Shown: positions 10,349 to 18,884 of the stretch, in pieces | Layout: each line of letters opens with the position of its first letter | How positions within the stretch are numbered: the stretch's first letter is position 1 | Assembly (NCBI GenBank): GCA_031266555.1 | Contig: JAISAU010000012.1 | Span: 62,001-126,000, forward strand | Source: Campylobacteraceae bacterium | GTDB lineage: Bacteria; Campylobacterota; Campylobacteria; Campylobacterales; Campylobacteraceae | Direction of reading: 5' to 3' | DNA length: 64,000 bases | Position numbers and translations under genes: made by a program | The notes under the pieces: model-generated | The model's database searches: none | What the model was told of the DNA's origin: nothing | What the model saw: only the letters and a program-made list of their open reading frames with translations

Positions 10349-11254
10349 ATGTATTATGCTTTTATTTTAAAAATTAAAAATTTGGTAGAAAAACTAATTC
10401 CTGTTAATACGCTACTGTATAGATATTGGCACTTTTTAAAAATGAAATTAAAAGCACATCAACGCCTAAAGCCAAGAAAATTATTGAGATTCGATATACA
10501 TTTGACAGATCATTGCAATTTAAATTGTAAAGGGTGTGAACATTTTTCTGTAATTGCTGAAGAGAAATTTCTCAATATAGATATTTTTAAAAAAGATTGC
10601 GAAAGGTTATCACAATTAACAAACGGTTGCATTGATAATATTATGTTGATGGGAGGCGAGCCGCTACTTCATCCGCAAATATCGCAAATTGTAAAAATAA
10701 CGCGACAATATTTTCCTGTGGGTATAATAAAAATTATCACTAATGGGATATTGCTTTTAAAACAAAAAAGTGATTTTTGGCAAAGCTGCGCAGATAATGA
10801 GATAGGAATCAGCATCACTAAGTATCCTATAAAAATAGATTTTGATACGATAAAAAAGACAGCAGAAAAATATAATGTAAATTTGGAATACTACAGTAAT
10901 TCAGATAAGGAAGAAAAAACAATGTATCGTGTTCCAATAGACATAAATGGAAAACAAAATATTAAAAAGAGCTTCAAAAGCTGTTTTAGAGCCAATCAAT
11001 GTATTCAGTTGCAAGATGGTAAATTATATACATGTCAAACAGTTCCATATATTGATTATTTCAATAAACGCTTCAAGCAAAATCTCAAAGTATCAAATAA
11101 AGATTATATTGATATATATAAAGCTAAAAACATAGAAGAGATACTTATTTTTCTATCTAAACCAATACCATTTTGTAGATATTGCGATATTAACAAAACA
11201 GTATTTGGCTTGGAATGGGGCATATCAAAAAAAGATATTTCGGAATGGACATAA
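10349..11254 (+). CDS. Radical SAM protein in glycan locus
   Basis: A 301-residue radical SAM enzyme. The cluster-binding motif CNLNCKGC (C56, C60, C63) follows DIHLTDH, and MGGEPLLHPQ is the conserved GGEP element. The C-terminal part has further cysteines (SCFRANQC, YTCQTVP, FCRYCD) that could ligate an auxiliary iron-sulfur cluster, as in SPASM-type proteins. Its substrate is unknown. Its place among glycosyltransferases suggests modification of a sugar or lipid carrier. The start is the ATG ten bases after an AAGGAG site; an earlier ATG seven bases upstream gives only a short frame. The upstream 67-bp gap is AT-rich and could hold a secondary promoter. Confidence 0.8.
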   Translation: MYYAFILKIKNLVEKLIPVNTLLYRYWHFLKMKLKAHQRLKPRKLLRFDIHLTDHCNLNCKGCEHFSVIAEEKFLNIDIFKKDCERLSQLTNGCIDNIMLMGGEPLLHPQISQIVKITRQYFPVGIIKIITNGILLLKQKSDFWQSCADNEIGISITKYPIKIDFDTIKKTAEKYNVNLEYYSNSDKEEKTMYRVPIDINGKQNIKKSFKSCFRANQCIQLQDGKLYTCQTVPYIDYFNKRFKQNLKVSNKDYIDIYKAKNIEEILIFLSKPIPFCRYCDINKTVFGLEWGISKKDISEWT

Positions 11255-11269
11255 ATATTTGGATTATAG

Positions 11270-12370
11270 ATGAAAAAAATAGCTATGTTATATTTGGGAC
11301 GAAAAGGAGCAGGACCGGTTTATGCTTATGAGATGGCATTGGCGTTGAGTAAGCACAATTGCGTATTCGTTGTTTTATCCTCTTTTATTGAAAATAAAAA
11401 ATCGTGGGATAGTGTTGTAAAAGTAGACAAAAATTTAAGTGTAAAATATGTAAATACTTATAATTCCATAGCGGGCTTTTTGTTCTCATCGTTAAATATT
11501 TTTCATTTTATCAAAATCATTAAAAGTATCAATCTATATAGACCGGATCTATTCTACTCCCCTATGGAACATTTTTGGGATGTGGCTATATATCCGTTTG
11601 TAAAATGCGGACTAAAAATCAAAACTATTCATGATATAAAATTGCATAAACAAGAAGATAGTTTTATATATAGATTTTTTCATCAGTTTGCATTTAAACA
11701 AGCGGATAAATATGTGATATTAAGTAAAAAATTTACAAAAGATTTAGTTGATAAAGGAATCAAAGAGCAAAATATTATCCACATACCTCATGCCAACTTT
11801 TCTTACTATGCCGACAAACAAGAAAATCGTAATTTTCACTTTAACAACAAAATACTCTTTTTCGGACGCATTTTGGAATACAAAGGTTTGCATATTCTGC
11901 TTAGTGCAATGAAAATTGTCACAAAAGAGATGCTGGATATAAAATTGGTAATAGCAGGAGATGGCAATATATCTTCATGCAAAAACGATATCGAGATATT
12001 ACATGATAATATTGAATTGCATAATAGATGGATTCCAATTGAAGATGTGAAAAACTATTTTCAAGAGATAGATATAGTGATATTGCCTTATATTCAAGCA
12101 TCACAGTCCGGTATAATTCCATTGGCATACTCATTTTCAAAACCCGTTATCGCTTCAAATATAGGTGCTTTGGACGAACAATTATATGACGGCAAAACGG
12201 GTTATTTAGTAGAGTCCGATAATCCTAAAATACTTTCTGAAAAAATTTTGCAGCTTATGAAGTCGCCCGATACAATCCATAAAATGAGCAAAGAGTGCTA
12301 CAAAGTATATAAAAACGAGATGACATGGGAGGCATCTGCTAAAAAAATTATGGAATGTTTAAGCGATTAA
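11270..12370 (+). CDS. Family 4 glycosyltransferase
   Basis: A 366-residue GT-B fold glycosyltransferase of family GT4. The N-terminal domain opens with KIAMLYLGRKGAGPVYAYEMA. The C-terminal nucleotide-sugar domain opens with ILFFGRILEYKGLHILLSA and contains SQSGIIPLAYSFSKPVIASNIGALDEQL, in which the first Glu of the usual E-x7-E motif is replaced. KTGYLVESDNP follows. It could be a PglJ- or PglH-like elongating enzyme; the acceptor cannot be read. It is followed after 9 bp by pglA. Confidence 0.82.
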   Translation: MKKIAMLYLGRKGAGPVYAYEMALALSKHNCVFVVLSSFIENKKSWDSVVKVDKNLSVKYVNTYNSIAGFLFSSLNIFHFIKIIKSINLYRPDLFYSPMEHFWDVAIYPFVKCGLKIKTIHDIKLHKQEDSFIYRFFHQFAFKQADKYVILSKKFTKDLVDKGIKEQNIIHIPHANFSYYADKQENRNFHFNNKILFFGRILEYKGLHILLSAMKIVTKEMLDIKLVIAGDGNISSCKNDIEILHDNIELHNRWIPIEDVKNYFQEIDIVILPYIQASQSGIIPLAYSFSKPVIASNIGALDEQLYDGKTGYLVESDNPKILSEKILQLMKSPDTIHKMSKECYKVYKNEMTWEASAKKIMECLSD

Positions 12371-12379
12371 GGGAAATGT

Positions 12380-13537
12380 ATGAAAATAGCTTTTTTATCG
12401 AATACGGATTATAGTTTATATCTTTTTAGATTGCCGATTATGAAAGAGCTTTTAAAAAAAGGTCATAATGTATATGCTATTTGTCCAAAAGGAAATAAAA
12501 ATCAAGCGTTGAAGGATAATGGATTTATCGTTATCAATTATGAGATGAGTAGAAAAAGTTTGAATCCCATTAAAGAGTCAAAAACAATAGAAAGCATTTA
12601 TAACGCGATAAAAGATTTGAATCTGGATCTTTTGCATACATTCACTGTTAAACCAAATATTTACGGTACATTCGCGGCAAAGGCAGCAAAAATTCCTGTG
12701 ATTTTAAATTTGATAGAGGGACTTGGTTCTTTTTACGCTTCAAGTAGTGTTAAAAATATAGTTGTAAGAGCAATTATTGAAAAATTGTACAAAATAGTAT
12801 TTAAACTCTCAAATATGTGTGTTTTTGTAAACAGCGATGATCCAAAATATCTTGTGGATAAAAAGATAATATCGCAAAATAAAGTGAGTTTAATAAAAAG
12901 CGTTGGTGTTGATGTTAATATATTTAATATGAATAATTTCACACAAGCTGACATTAAACGTATAAAAATGCTAAATGGTTTGGAAAATAAAATAGTTGTC
13001 TTAATGGTGAGTAGGGCTATTTGGGACAAAGGTATTAGAGAGTTTTATGAAGCTTGCGAGATATTAAAAGAAAAATACCCACATGTAGAATTTGTTTTTG
13101 TAGGAGATACCGATGAAGGCAACCACACATGCGCAGATAAAGAATTTTTAAATAACGGTTCTGTAAAATGGTTTGGATATCGAGACGATATCGCGGAACT
13201 AACAGCCATTAGCGATATTTGCGTGTTGCCAAGCTATTATAGAGAGGGGATTCCAAGAGTTCTATTGGAAGCTGCCAGTATGTCAAAACCGATTATAACT
13301 ACAAATACAGTTGGTTGCAAAGAGGTAGTAGATGATGGAGAGAATGGTTTTTTGATACCGATAAAAAATGCTGAAGCGTTAGCTCAAAAGATAGATATTT
13401 TAGTCAATAATAAAGAATTAATGGATAAAATGGGTTTAAAAAGCCGGCAAAAAGCTTTAAAAGAGTTTGAGTTGAAAAAAGTTACGAAACAATATCTTGA
13501 ACTTTACAAAAAAATGTTTTTAAGGATAGAAAAATGA
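12380..13537 (+). CDS. pglA: Family 4 glycosyltransferase PglA-like
   Basis: A 385-residue GT4 enzyme resembling C. jejuni PglA, which adds the first GalNAc to undecaprenyl-PP-diNAcBac. Shared elements include the N-terminal AFLSNTDYSLYLFRLPIMK, the MSRKSLNPI segment, LIEGLGSFYASS, the MVSRAIWDKGIREFYEA opening of the C-terminal domain and LPSYYREGIPRVLLEAASM, which carries the E-x7-E nucleotide-binding motif. It sits directly before galE and pglC, which fits a role as second-step enzyme on the PglC product. The stop overlaps the galE start by 4 bp (ATGA). Confidence 0.85.
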   Translation: MKIAFLSNTDYSLYLFRLPIMKELLKKGHNVYAICPKGNKNQALKDNGFIVINYEMSRKSLNPIKESKTIESIYNAIKDLNLDLLHTFTVKPNIYGTFAAKAAKIPVILNLIEGLGSFYASSSVKNIVVRAIIEKLYKIVFKLSNMCVFVNSDDPKYLVDKKIISQNKVSLIKSVGVDVNIFNMNNFTQADIKRIKMLNGLENKIVVLMVSRAIWDKGIREFYEACEILKEKYPHVEFVFVGDTDEGNHTCADKEFLNNGSVKWFGYRDDIAELTAISDICVLPSYYREGIPRVLLEAASMSKPIITTNTVGCKEVVDDGENGFLIPIKNAEALAQKIDILVNNKELMDKMGLKSRQKALKEFELKKVTKQYLELYKKMFLRIEK

Positions 13538-14517
13538 AAGTATGCGTTGTAGGCGGAGCGGGATATATCGGTTCGCACACTGTTTACGAGTTGATTGACG
13601 CGGGACACGAAGTAGTCGTTGTGGATAATCTCTCAACGGGACTTAAAGAAGCCGTGCATAAAGAGGCTCTGTTTTACGAGGGAGATATCACTGATTTTGC
13701 TTCGCTTGATAAAATTGTAGCGGACGAGAGTAGAAAAAAACCGTTTGATGTGGTAATGCATTTTGCCGCTAAAATAGTTGTGCCTGAAAGCGTAAAAAAT
13801 CCAAGCTTATATTATTACAATAATGTTGAAGGGGTAAGAACTTTGCTCGACGTTATGGTCAAACATAATATCAAAAATATAATATTTTCATCTACAGCGG
13901 CAGTTTACGGCGAGGCGAAAGACGGCGTTTGCAGTGAGGAGAGCGAAACAAAGCCAATAAATCCTTACGGCGAGACAAAATTAACAAGCGAAAAAATGAT
14001 AGGCTGGTTCGCTAACGCATACGATATGAATTATTGTATTTTCAGATATTTTAATGTCGCCGGAGCTCATAAAACTCTTGAGATAGGTTTGTTGCGAGAC
14101 AATTTGACGCACATTGTGCCGGTAACCATACAAACGGCGCTTGGCATAAGAGAAAAACTTACTGTTTTTGGCACGGATTATGATACTCTTGATGGCACTT
14201 GCGTAAGGGATTATGTACATGTAAGCGATATCGCGTACGCTCATGTGCTTGGAATGAAGCATATCGTTGAAAAAAATGTGTCGGAAATTATAAATCTAGG
14301 CTCAAATCAAGGATTTTCCGTAAAAAATATTATAAACGAAGTAGAAAAACACTATCCTGTAAATTATGAATATGGCGCGAGAAGAGAGGGCGATCCGGCG
14401 AAGCTCATAGCCTCCAATGAAAGAGCGAAAGAGATTCTTGGGTGGATGCCAAAGAGAGATTTGTCGGATATTATTTTGAGCGATTTAAAATTCAGAATAA
14501 AACACAACAAAACATAA
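13534..14517 (+). CDS. galE: UDP-glucose/GlcNAc 4-epimerase (GalE/Gne)
   Basis: A 327-residue extended short-chain dehydrogenase that interconverts UDP-glucose and UDP-galactose, or the N-acetyl forms. The NAD-binding GGAGYIGSHTVYEL lies at residues 7-20. FSSTAAVYGE and the YGETK catalytic pair (~146-150) follow, then IFRYFNVAGAH. TCVRDYVHVSDIAYAH contains a TACATGTA palindrome at 14216, the first after a gap of nearly 7 kb. In Campylobacter the equivalent Gne supplies UDP-GalNAc to the pgl pathway, so this gene probably makes the galactose-type donor for PglA and the acceptor for the fucosyltransferase. Confidence 0.92.
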   Translation: MKVCVVGGAGYIGSHTVYELIDAGHEVVVVDNLSTGLKEAVHKEALFYEGDITDFASLDKIVADESRKKPFDVVMHFAAKIVVPESVKNPSLYYYNNVEGVRTLLDVMVKHNIKNIIFSSTAAVYGEAKDGVCSEESETKPINPYGETKLTSEKMIGWFANAYDMNYCIFRYFNVAGAHKTLEIGLLRDNLTHIVPVTIQTALGIREKLTVFGTDYDTLDGTCVRDYVHVSDIAYAHVLGMKHIVEKNVSEIINLGSNQGFSVKNIINEVEKHYPVNYEYGARREGDPAKLIASNERAKEILGWMPKRDLSDIILSDLKFRIKHNKT

Positions 14518-14576
14518 AAACTGATTTTAAAACTTAAACTGATACAATTTTACTTATAAAATTTTAAAGGCGAGTT

Positions 14577-15152
14577 TTGAAACGCATATTTGATATTATT
14601 TTATCGCTGTTTTTGCTTATGTTGTTGTCTCCTCTTTTTTTGTTATTATGGATTTTCGTAACACTGTTTTTGGGAACTCCTGCTATATTTGTTCAAAAAA
14701 GAGTAGGACACAAAGAGAGGGTTTTTAACGTATATAAATTTCGCTCTATGAGTAATGAAAAAGATGAAAACGGCGATCTTTTGCCTGATGAAAAACGACT
14801 TGGAAAGTTTGGCGTCGTATTGCGTCGCTTAAGTTTAGACGAATTACCGCAATTTTGGAATGTATTAAAAGGCGATATGAGTTTTGTAGGTCCTCGTCCG
14901 CTTCCTGAAAAATTTTTATCCCTATATAGCGAAGAACAAAGACGAAGACACGATGTAAAGCCCGGAATCACAGGTTGGGCGCAAGTAAACGGCAGAAATG
15001 ATATTAGTTATAAAGAGAGGTTTGAATACGACATGTGGTATGTTAAAAATCAAAATTTCTTTTTAGATATGAAAATTATATTAAAAACATTTACCTACTT
15101 TTTCAATTCAAGAGGATTAGCCCATAAAGAAGATTTTAATGGGCACAATTAA
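14577..15152 (+). CDS. pglC: Phosphoglycosyl transferase PglC
   Basis: A 191-residue monotopic phosphoglycosyl transferase. It transfers a phosphosugar (diNAcBac-1-P in C. jejuni) to undecaprenyl phosphate, the first membrane step of the pathway. One N-terminal re-entrant hydrophobic helix (residues ~5-32) is followed by YKFRSM, the catalytic Asp-Glu pair in [13 protein letters not shown] (D88-E89), [13 protein letters not shown] and [13 protein letters not shown]. The start is TTG. The 59-bp gap after galE is AT-rich and may hold a promoter. No pglD/E/F bacillosamine genes lie in the window; they could be upstream or elsewhere. Transcription converges with gmhA, and the stop overlaps the gmhA stop region by about 4 bp. 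Confidence 0.92.
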   Translation: MKRIFDIILSLFLLMLLSPLFLLLWIFVTLFLGTPAIFVQKRVGHKERVFNVYKFRSMSNEKDENGDLLPDEKRLGKFGVVLRRLSLDELPQFWNVLKGDMSFVGPRPLPEKFLSLYSEEQRRRHDVKPGITGWAQVNGRNDISYKERFEYDMWYVKNQNFFLDMKIILKTFTYFFNSRGLAHKEDFNGHN

Positions 15153-15715
15153 CTATTTACATTATCTATCGCTTGACAGATGATGTGTCCTATCATTATA
15201 TGCATCTCTTGAATGCGCGGCGTGTCGTATGAAGGTATCACTATATTTATATCGCAAACCTCATCCATAACTCCGCCATTTTTTCCGCTAAGCCCAACAC
15301 ATCGACAACCTATCTCGCGTCCCAATTTTAACGCTCGTATCACATTCGCGCTTGTGCCGCTTGTTGAGATACCTATCAGCAAATCGCCCTTTCTTGCCAA
15401 AGCCTCAACTTGCCTTTCAAAAACGCTCTCGTATCCGAAATCATTTCCTATAGCCGTAAGCGCCGATGTGTCAGTCGTAAGCGCGATAGCGCTCAAACCT
15501 TTTCGCTTGGTTTTATATCGTCCGACAAGTTCAGCCGCTATATGTTGAGCGTCAGCCGCGCTTCCGCCATTTCCGAAAATCAATATTTTATTGCCTCTAG
15601 TTATGGTATCCGTCGCGATAACGCAAGCTGTGTAAATATAACTTTGTAAATCTTCTAAAGTTTGCTGCGCGGTTTTTATATGCGAACTTATTTCGCTTCT
15701 TATCATCTCCATCAT
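15149..15715 (-). CDS. gmhA: Sedoheptulose-7-phosphate isomerase GmhA
   Basis: A 188-residue SIS-domain isomerase that makes D-glycero-D-manno-heptose-7-phosphate, the first step to ADP-heptose for the lipooligosaccharide core. [20 protein letters not shown] (residues ~48-67) is the signature phosphate-binding and catalytic segment. [14 protein letters not shown] is the second SIS loop, and QEMHIMIGH holds the family histidines. It is the third gene of a hldD-hldE-gmhA operon on the minus strand and overlaps hldE by 4 bp. Confidence 0.94.
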   Translation of the reverse strand: MMEMIRSEISSHIKTAQQTLEDLQSYIYTACVIATDTITRGNKILIFGNGGSAADAQHIAAELVGRYKTKRKGLSAIALTTDTSALTAIGNDFGYESVFERQVEALARKGDLLIGISTSGTSANVIRALKLGREIGCRCVGLSGKNGGVMDEVCDINIVIPSYDTPRIQEMHIMIGHIICQAIDNVNS

Positions 15716-17130
15716 CGCTTTTGTATCCTTTTGATTATATTTGTAGTGCTTTTATTCTCTATAAAATCTATTAAAACAACCTCTTTTACCAAATCGCTAC
15801 CAACAACCTCTCTGCCTTTATAGTCAGCCCCTTTCGCCAAAACATCGGGCTTTAGTTTTTGTATTAATTCGTACGGAGTATCCTCTTCAAAAATCACTAC
15901 ATAATCAACAAACCCCAAAGAAGAAAGCACAATAGCTCTATCTCGCTCGTTATTTATCGGTCTGTCGTCGCCCTTTAGTCTTTTAACACTCGCATCCGAA
16001 TTTAGTCCGACAATAAGCAAAGAACCTAAATTTTTAGTGTTTTGCAGATATTTCACATGTCCTACATGTAGTATGTCAAAACAACCGTTTGTAAAGACTA
16101 TCTTTGTTTTTTTATCTTTATGTTTAAGCGTTTTTTGGAGTTCATCGGCACTTAATATCTTGCTCTCATAATCAAAATGAAGCTTTTGATTTTCGTATCT
16201 GTTTATCTCGTCTACGGACGCTGTGGCGCTTCCGAGTTTTGCCACGACAACGGCAGCGGCAGAATTTGCGAATAACGCGGCTTTATAAATATAAAATCCG
16301 GCACTTAACCCCACTCCCAAAGCCGCCAAAACAGTATCGCCGGCACCGGTAACGTCGTAAACTTCTCTTGCGATTGTAGGTATTTTTGTCATATTTTCAT
16401 CAAAAATCGCCATTCCGTCTTCAGATAAAGTCACAATGACAAAATCCAACTCCAACTCTTTTTTTAGTTTTTCGCCGGCATTTTTTAGTGATTTGTCGTC
16501 TGTTATTTGTATTTTACTCGCGATTGACGCCTCTTTTTTATTTGGCGTGATAAGAGTAGCGCCTTTATATTTTGAATAATCCTCGCCTTTTGGGTCAATA
16601 AGCGTCAATTTGCCCTTTTCTTTCGCTATTTTTATGATACCATTTGTAACCTCTTTAGTTAAAACGCCTTTCGCGTAATCTGATATCAATATCAAATCGT
16701 ACTCCAAAATAGCGTCGCTCACGACTTTTAGCAATTTTTCCTGACTTTCGGCGCTTATGTCGCTTTTTGATTCTAAGTCATATCTAATGATTTGTTGGTG
16801 AGACGCCATAACTCTACTTTTTTTAGCAGTTTTCCGTTCTTCCTCAAAAAACAGCATATCAGTTCCCACGCCAAGTTTTTTTAACATATGAACTAAATCG
16901 TTTTTATTTTCATCGTCTCCTATAACGCTTGCGACATCAACATCAGCACCCAGACTTACGAGGTTTGATATAACGTTTCCAGCTCCTCCAAGCGCCGACG
17001 TCTCGTTTTTTATGTCCACTACCTGCACGGGTGCTTCTGGAGAAATTCGCTCGCAACTTCCCCAAAGATAATGGTCTATCATCAAGTCGCCTACCACTAA
17101 AATTTTAGGAACTTTTGATATCTTATACAT
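15712..17130 (-). CDS. hldE: Bifunctional heptose 7-phosphate kinase / heptose 1-phosphate adenylyltransferase HldE
   Basis: A 472-residue fusion of a PfkB-type kinase (heptose-7-P to heptose-1,7-bisphosphate) and a nucleotidyltransferase (heptose-1-P to ADP-heptose). The kinase half shows [10 protein letters not shown] near the N-terminus and [14 protein letters not shown] (~264-277). The C-terminal half shows [17 protein letters not shown] with the HxGH motif (~346-362) and the GDDRPIN segment. Length matches E. coli HldE. The gene overlaps hldD by 8 bp at its start and gmhA by 4 bp at its end. The step between kinase and adenylyltransferase needs GmhB, encoded about 6 kb away. Confidence 0.95.
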   Translation of the reverse strand: MYKISKVPKILVVGDLMIDHYLWGSCERISPEAPVQVVDIKNETSALGGAGNVISNLVSLGADVDVASVIGDDENKNDLVHMLKKLGVGTDMLFFEEERKTAKKSRVMASHQQIIRYDLESKSDISAESQEKLLKVVSDAILEYDLILISDYAKGVLTKEVTNGIIKIAKEKGKLTLIDPKGEDYSKYKGATLITPNKKEASIASKIQITDDKSLKNAGEKLKKELELDFVIVTLSEDGMAIFDENMTKIPTIAREVYDVTGAGDTVLAALGVGLSAGFYIYKAALFANSAAAVVVAKLGSATASVDEINRYENQKLHFDYESKILSADELQKTLKHKDKKTKIVFTNGCFDILHVGHVKYLQNTKNLGSLLIVGLNSDASVKRLKGDDRPINNERDRAIVLSSLGFVDYVVIFEEDTPYELIQKLKPDVLAKGADYKGREVVGSDLVKEVVLIDFIENKSTTNIIKRIQKR

Positions 17131-18133
17131 TTTTTACTTCGCTCTCATATACTCTTTTGATTTCAGGCGCATAATCTCTTATGCCATCTTCCAATGAAAA
17201 TTTAGGCTCATATCCAAGTTCTTTACATGTAGAGGCGATATCTGCTTTTGTGTGTGTTTGATAAGCTTTATACGGATTTTCAAAATAATCTGTTTTATAG
17301 TTTGTTCCAAGCTCTTTTTGCAAAATATCGGCTATATCTTGAAAAGAGCGCGGTTCGTTTGTGCCTACATTGTAAACGCCGCTTGCATCCACGTCCATAG
17401 ATAGTATATTCGCTTGCACGATATCATCTATATAAACAAAGTCGCGCAAAATCTTATCGGAATTGAAAAACAGACGCGGAGCTTTGCCGCTTAATATTTG
17501 AAGTCCAAGCTGCAATACCATAGAGGCGGTTTTTTCTTTAAAGTATTCGTTTTTTCCATAAACGTTAAAATATCTAAGCCCAACTATGCTCATGCCAAAT
17601 CTTTTTATGTATTCCCTTGCTATATTGTCCATTGCGAGCTTGCTAAATCCATACACGTTTTGCGGATTTTCTACTCCCACTCTTTGCGGACTTGGCGTAT
17701 TGCCGTAAGTGGCTCCGGAAGAGGCATATATCATTTTAGCATTTTTCTTTTTCGCAAATTCCAGTAAATCAACAAAAGCGTTTACATTTGTTTTTATCAT
17801 TATCTCTTGGTCTAAAACGGTTGTGTCAGAGATAGCCGCTTCGTGAAATATATAGTCAATGTCATAATCTTCAATACGCGACAAATCCTCTTTTTTTGTG
17901 ATGTCGCCGCTTATTATTTCGCCTTTAAAACCTATCAAATTTTTAAAATGCCCGAAACTTTTTAAATTCCCATTACTAAATCGCTCACCCGTTCTAAATA
18001 TATCAAACGCTATGATACGCGTTTTTGGGTAATTTTTTTGAAAATAAAAAGCCAAATTACTTCCGATAAAACCAGCCGCACCCGTAATCAAAACGGTTTT
18101 GTTTTCAAGCTTGTCATCATTTATATATTTCAC
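17123..18133 (-). CDS. hldD: ADP-L-glycero-D-manno-heptose 6-epimerase HldD
   Basis: An extended short-chain dehydrogenase of ~336 residues that epimerises ADP-D,D-heptose to ADP-L,D-heptose. The NADP-binding motif TVLITGAAGFIGSNLA lies near residues 12-27. YASSGATYG and the YGFSK catalytic pair follow, then GLRYFNVYGKNE. I chose the GTG start preceded by AAAAGG seven bases upstream; a longer frame to 18211 adds residues that do not look like the family. It is the first gene of the heptose operon, with an AT-rich leader upstream. Confidence 0.93.
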   Translation of the reverse strand: MKYINDDKLENKTVLITGAAGFIGSNLAFYFQKNYPKTRIIAFDIFRTGERFSNGNLKSFGHFKNLIGFKGEIISGDITKKEDLSRIEDYDIDYIFHEAAISDTTVLDQEIMIKTNVNAFVDLLEFAKKKNAKMIYASSGATYGNTPSPQRVGVENPQNVYGFSKLAMDNIAREYIKRFGMSIVGLRYFNVYGKNEYFKEKTASMVLQLGLQILSGKAPRLFFNSDKILRDFVYIDDIVQANILSMDVDASGVYNVGTNEPRSFQDIADILQKELGTNYKTDYFENPYKAYQTHTKADIASTCKELGYEPKFSLEDGIRDYAPEIKRVYESEVKNV

Positions 18134-18347
18134 AAAAATACCTTTTAAAAAAATGCCCAATTGTACCAAATTTACGCTTTTAGTACACTCAAGATATACT
18201 AAGCTTTTCAATACTCAACATTTTTAATTCTTAAGCCCCCCATTTATACCATTAATAAACTGTTTCTATAAGTAACGTTTCTTAAATATATTACACTAAA
18301 AGATATATTTAAAGAAAATTATAAATATACATTTTTAAAAACTTATC

Positions 18348-18353
18348 TATAAT
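18348..18353 (+). promoter_or_regulatory. Candidate -10 element for the lipoprotein-lipase operon
   Basis: A TATAAT hexamer 30 bp before the ATG at 18384, in an AT-rich stretch between divergent hldD and the lipoprotein gene. Campylobacterota promoters rely mainly on the -10 box and no clear -35 is visible. A strong AAAGGAG ribosome binding site lies at 18372-18378. Confidence 0.45.
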
Positions 18354-18383
18354 AACTGCTATAAATTTAGAAAAGGAGTATGA

Positions 18384-18884
18384 ATGTTTAAAAAGATATT
18401 CATAACGGCGACAGCAATTTTTTTGCTGATAGGATGCAACAGCGATAGCGGTGGAAATACCTCTCAAGTCGAGAAACCAAGCGAGGAGATTCCAACTCTT
18501 GATATGACAGATACCATAGAGGGCATAGACGAAAACCAAAATGGTATAAGAGACGACATAGAAGATTATGTCAACAAAAACTATCCAAAAGAGGAACATC
18601 GTAAAGCGATGCTACAATTTGCGAGAACAATGCAAGCAAAATTACTGGTTGATACAACGAATGTAATCGTCGTTAAACAGGCAGATATACAAAGCTCAAG
18701 AGCGCAAAATTGTATATATTCACAATTTGACGCAAAAAGAGGAGATGAAAATTCATATACTGCTTGGAATAAGATTAGGTCAATGACCACAAACACAAAA
18801 GTTCGCCTTAGGGCATATTTAGATTTCAACAAAGCTCTTGAGGGAACAGTTTTATCATTGCCGGAAGGAGATACTTGTGAGTAA
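18384..18884 (+). CDS. Putative lipoprotein, partner of the secreted lipase-like protein
   Basis: A 166-residue predicted lipoprotein. The signal peptide MFKKIFITATAIFLLIGC ends in a lipobox with Cys18, followed by a Ser/Gly/Asn-rich linker. The motif DENQNGIRDDIEDYV is rich in Asp/Asn and looks like a calcium-binding loop. The rest is probably helical and charged, and I do not recognise the family. Its end overlaps the next gene (GTG at 18877), so the two are translationally coupled. A likely role is chaperone, anchor or regulator of the downstream hydrolase; that is inference from position only. Confidence 0.75.
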   Translation: MFKKIFITATAIFLLIGCNSDSGGNTSQVEKPSEEIPTLDMTDTIEGIDENQNGIRDDIEDYVNKNYPKEEHRKAMLQFARTMQAKLLVDTTNVIVVKQADIQSSRAQNCIYSQFDAKRGDENSYTAWNKIRSMTTNTKVRLRAYLDFNKALEGTVLSLPEGDTCE

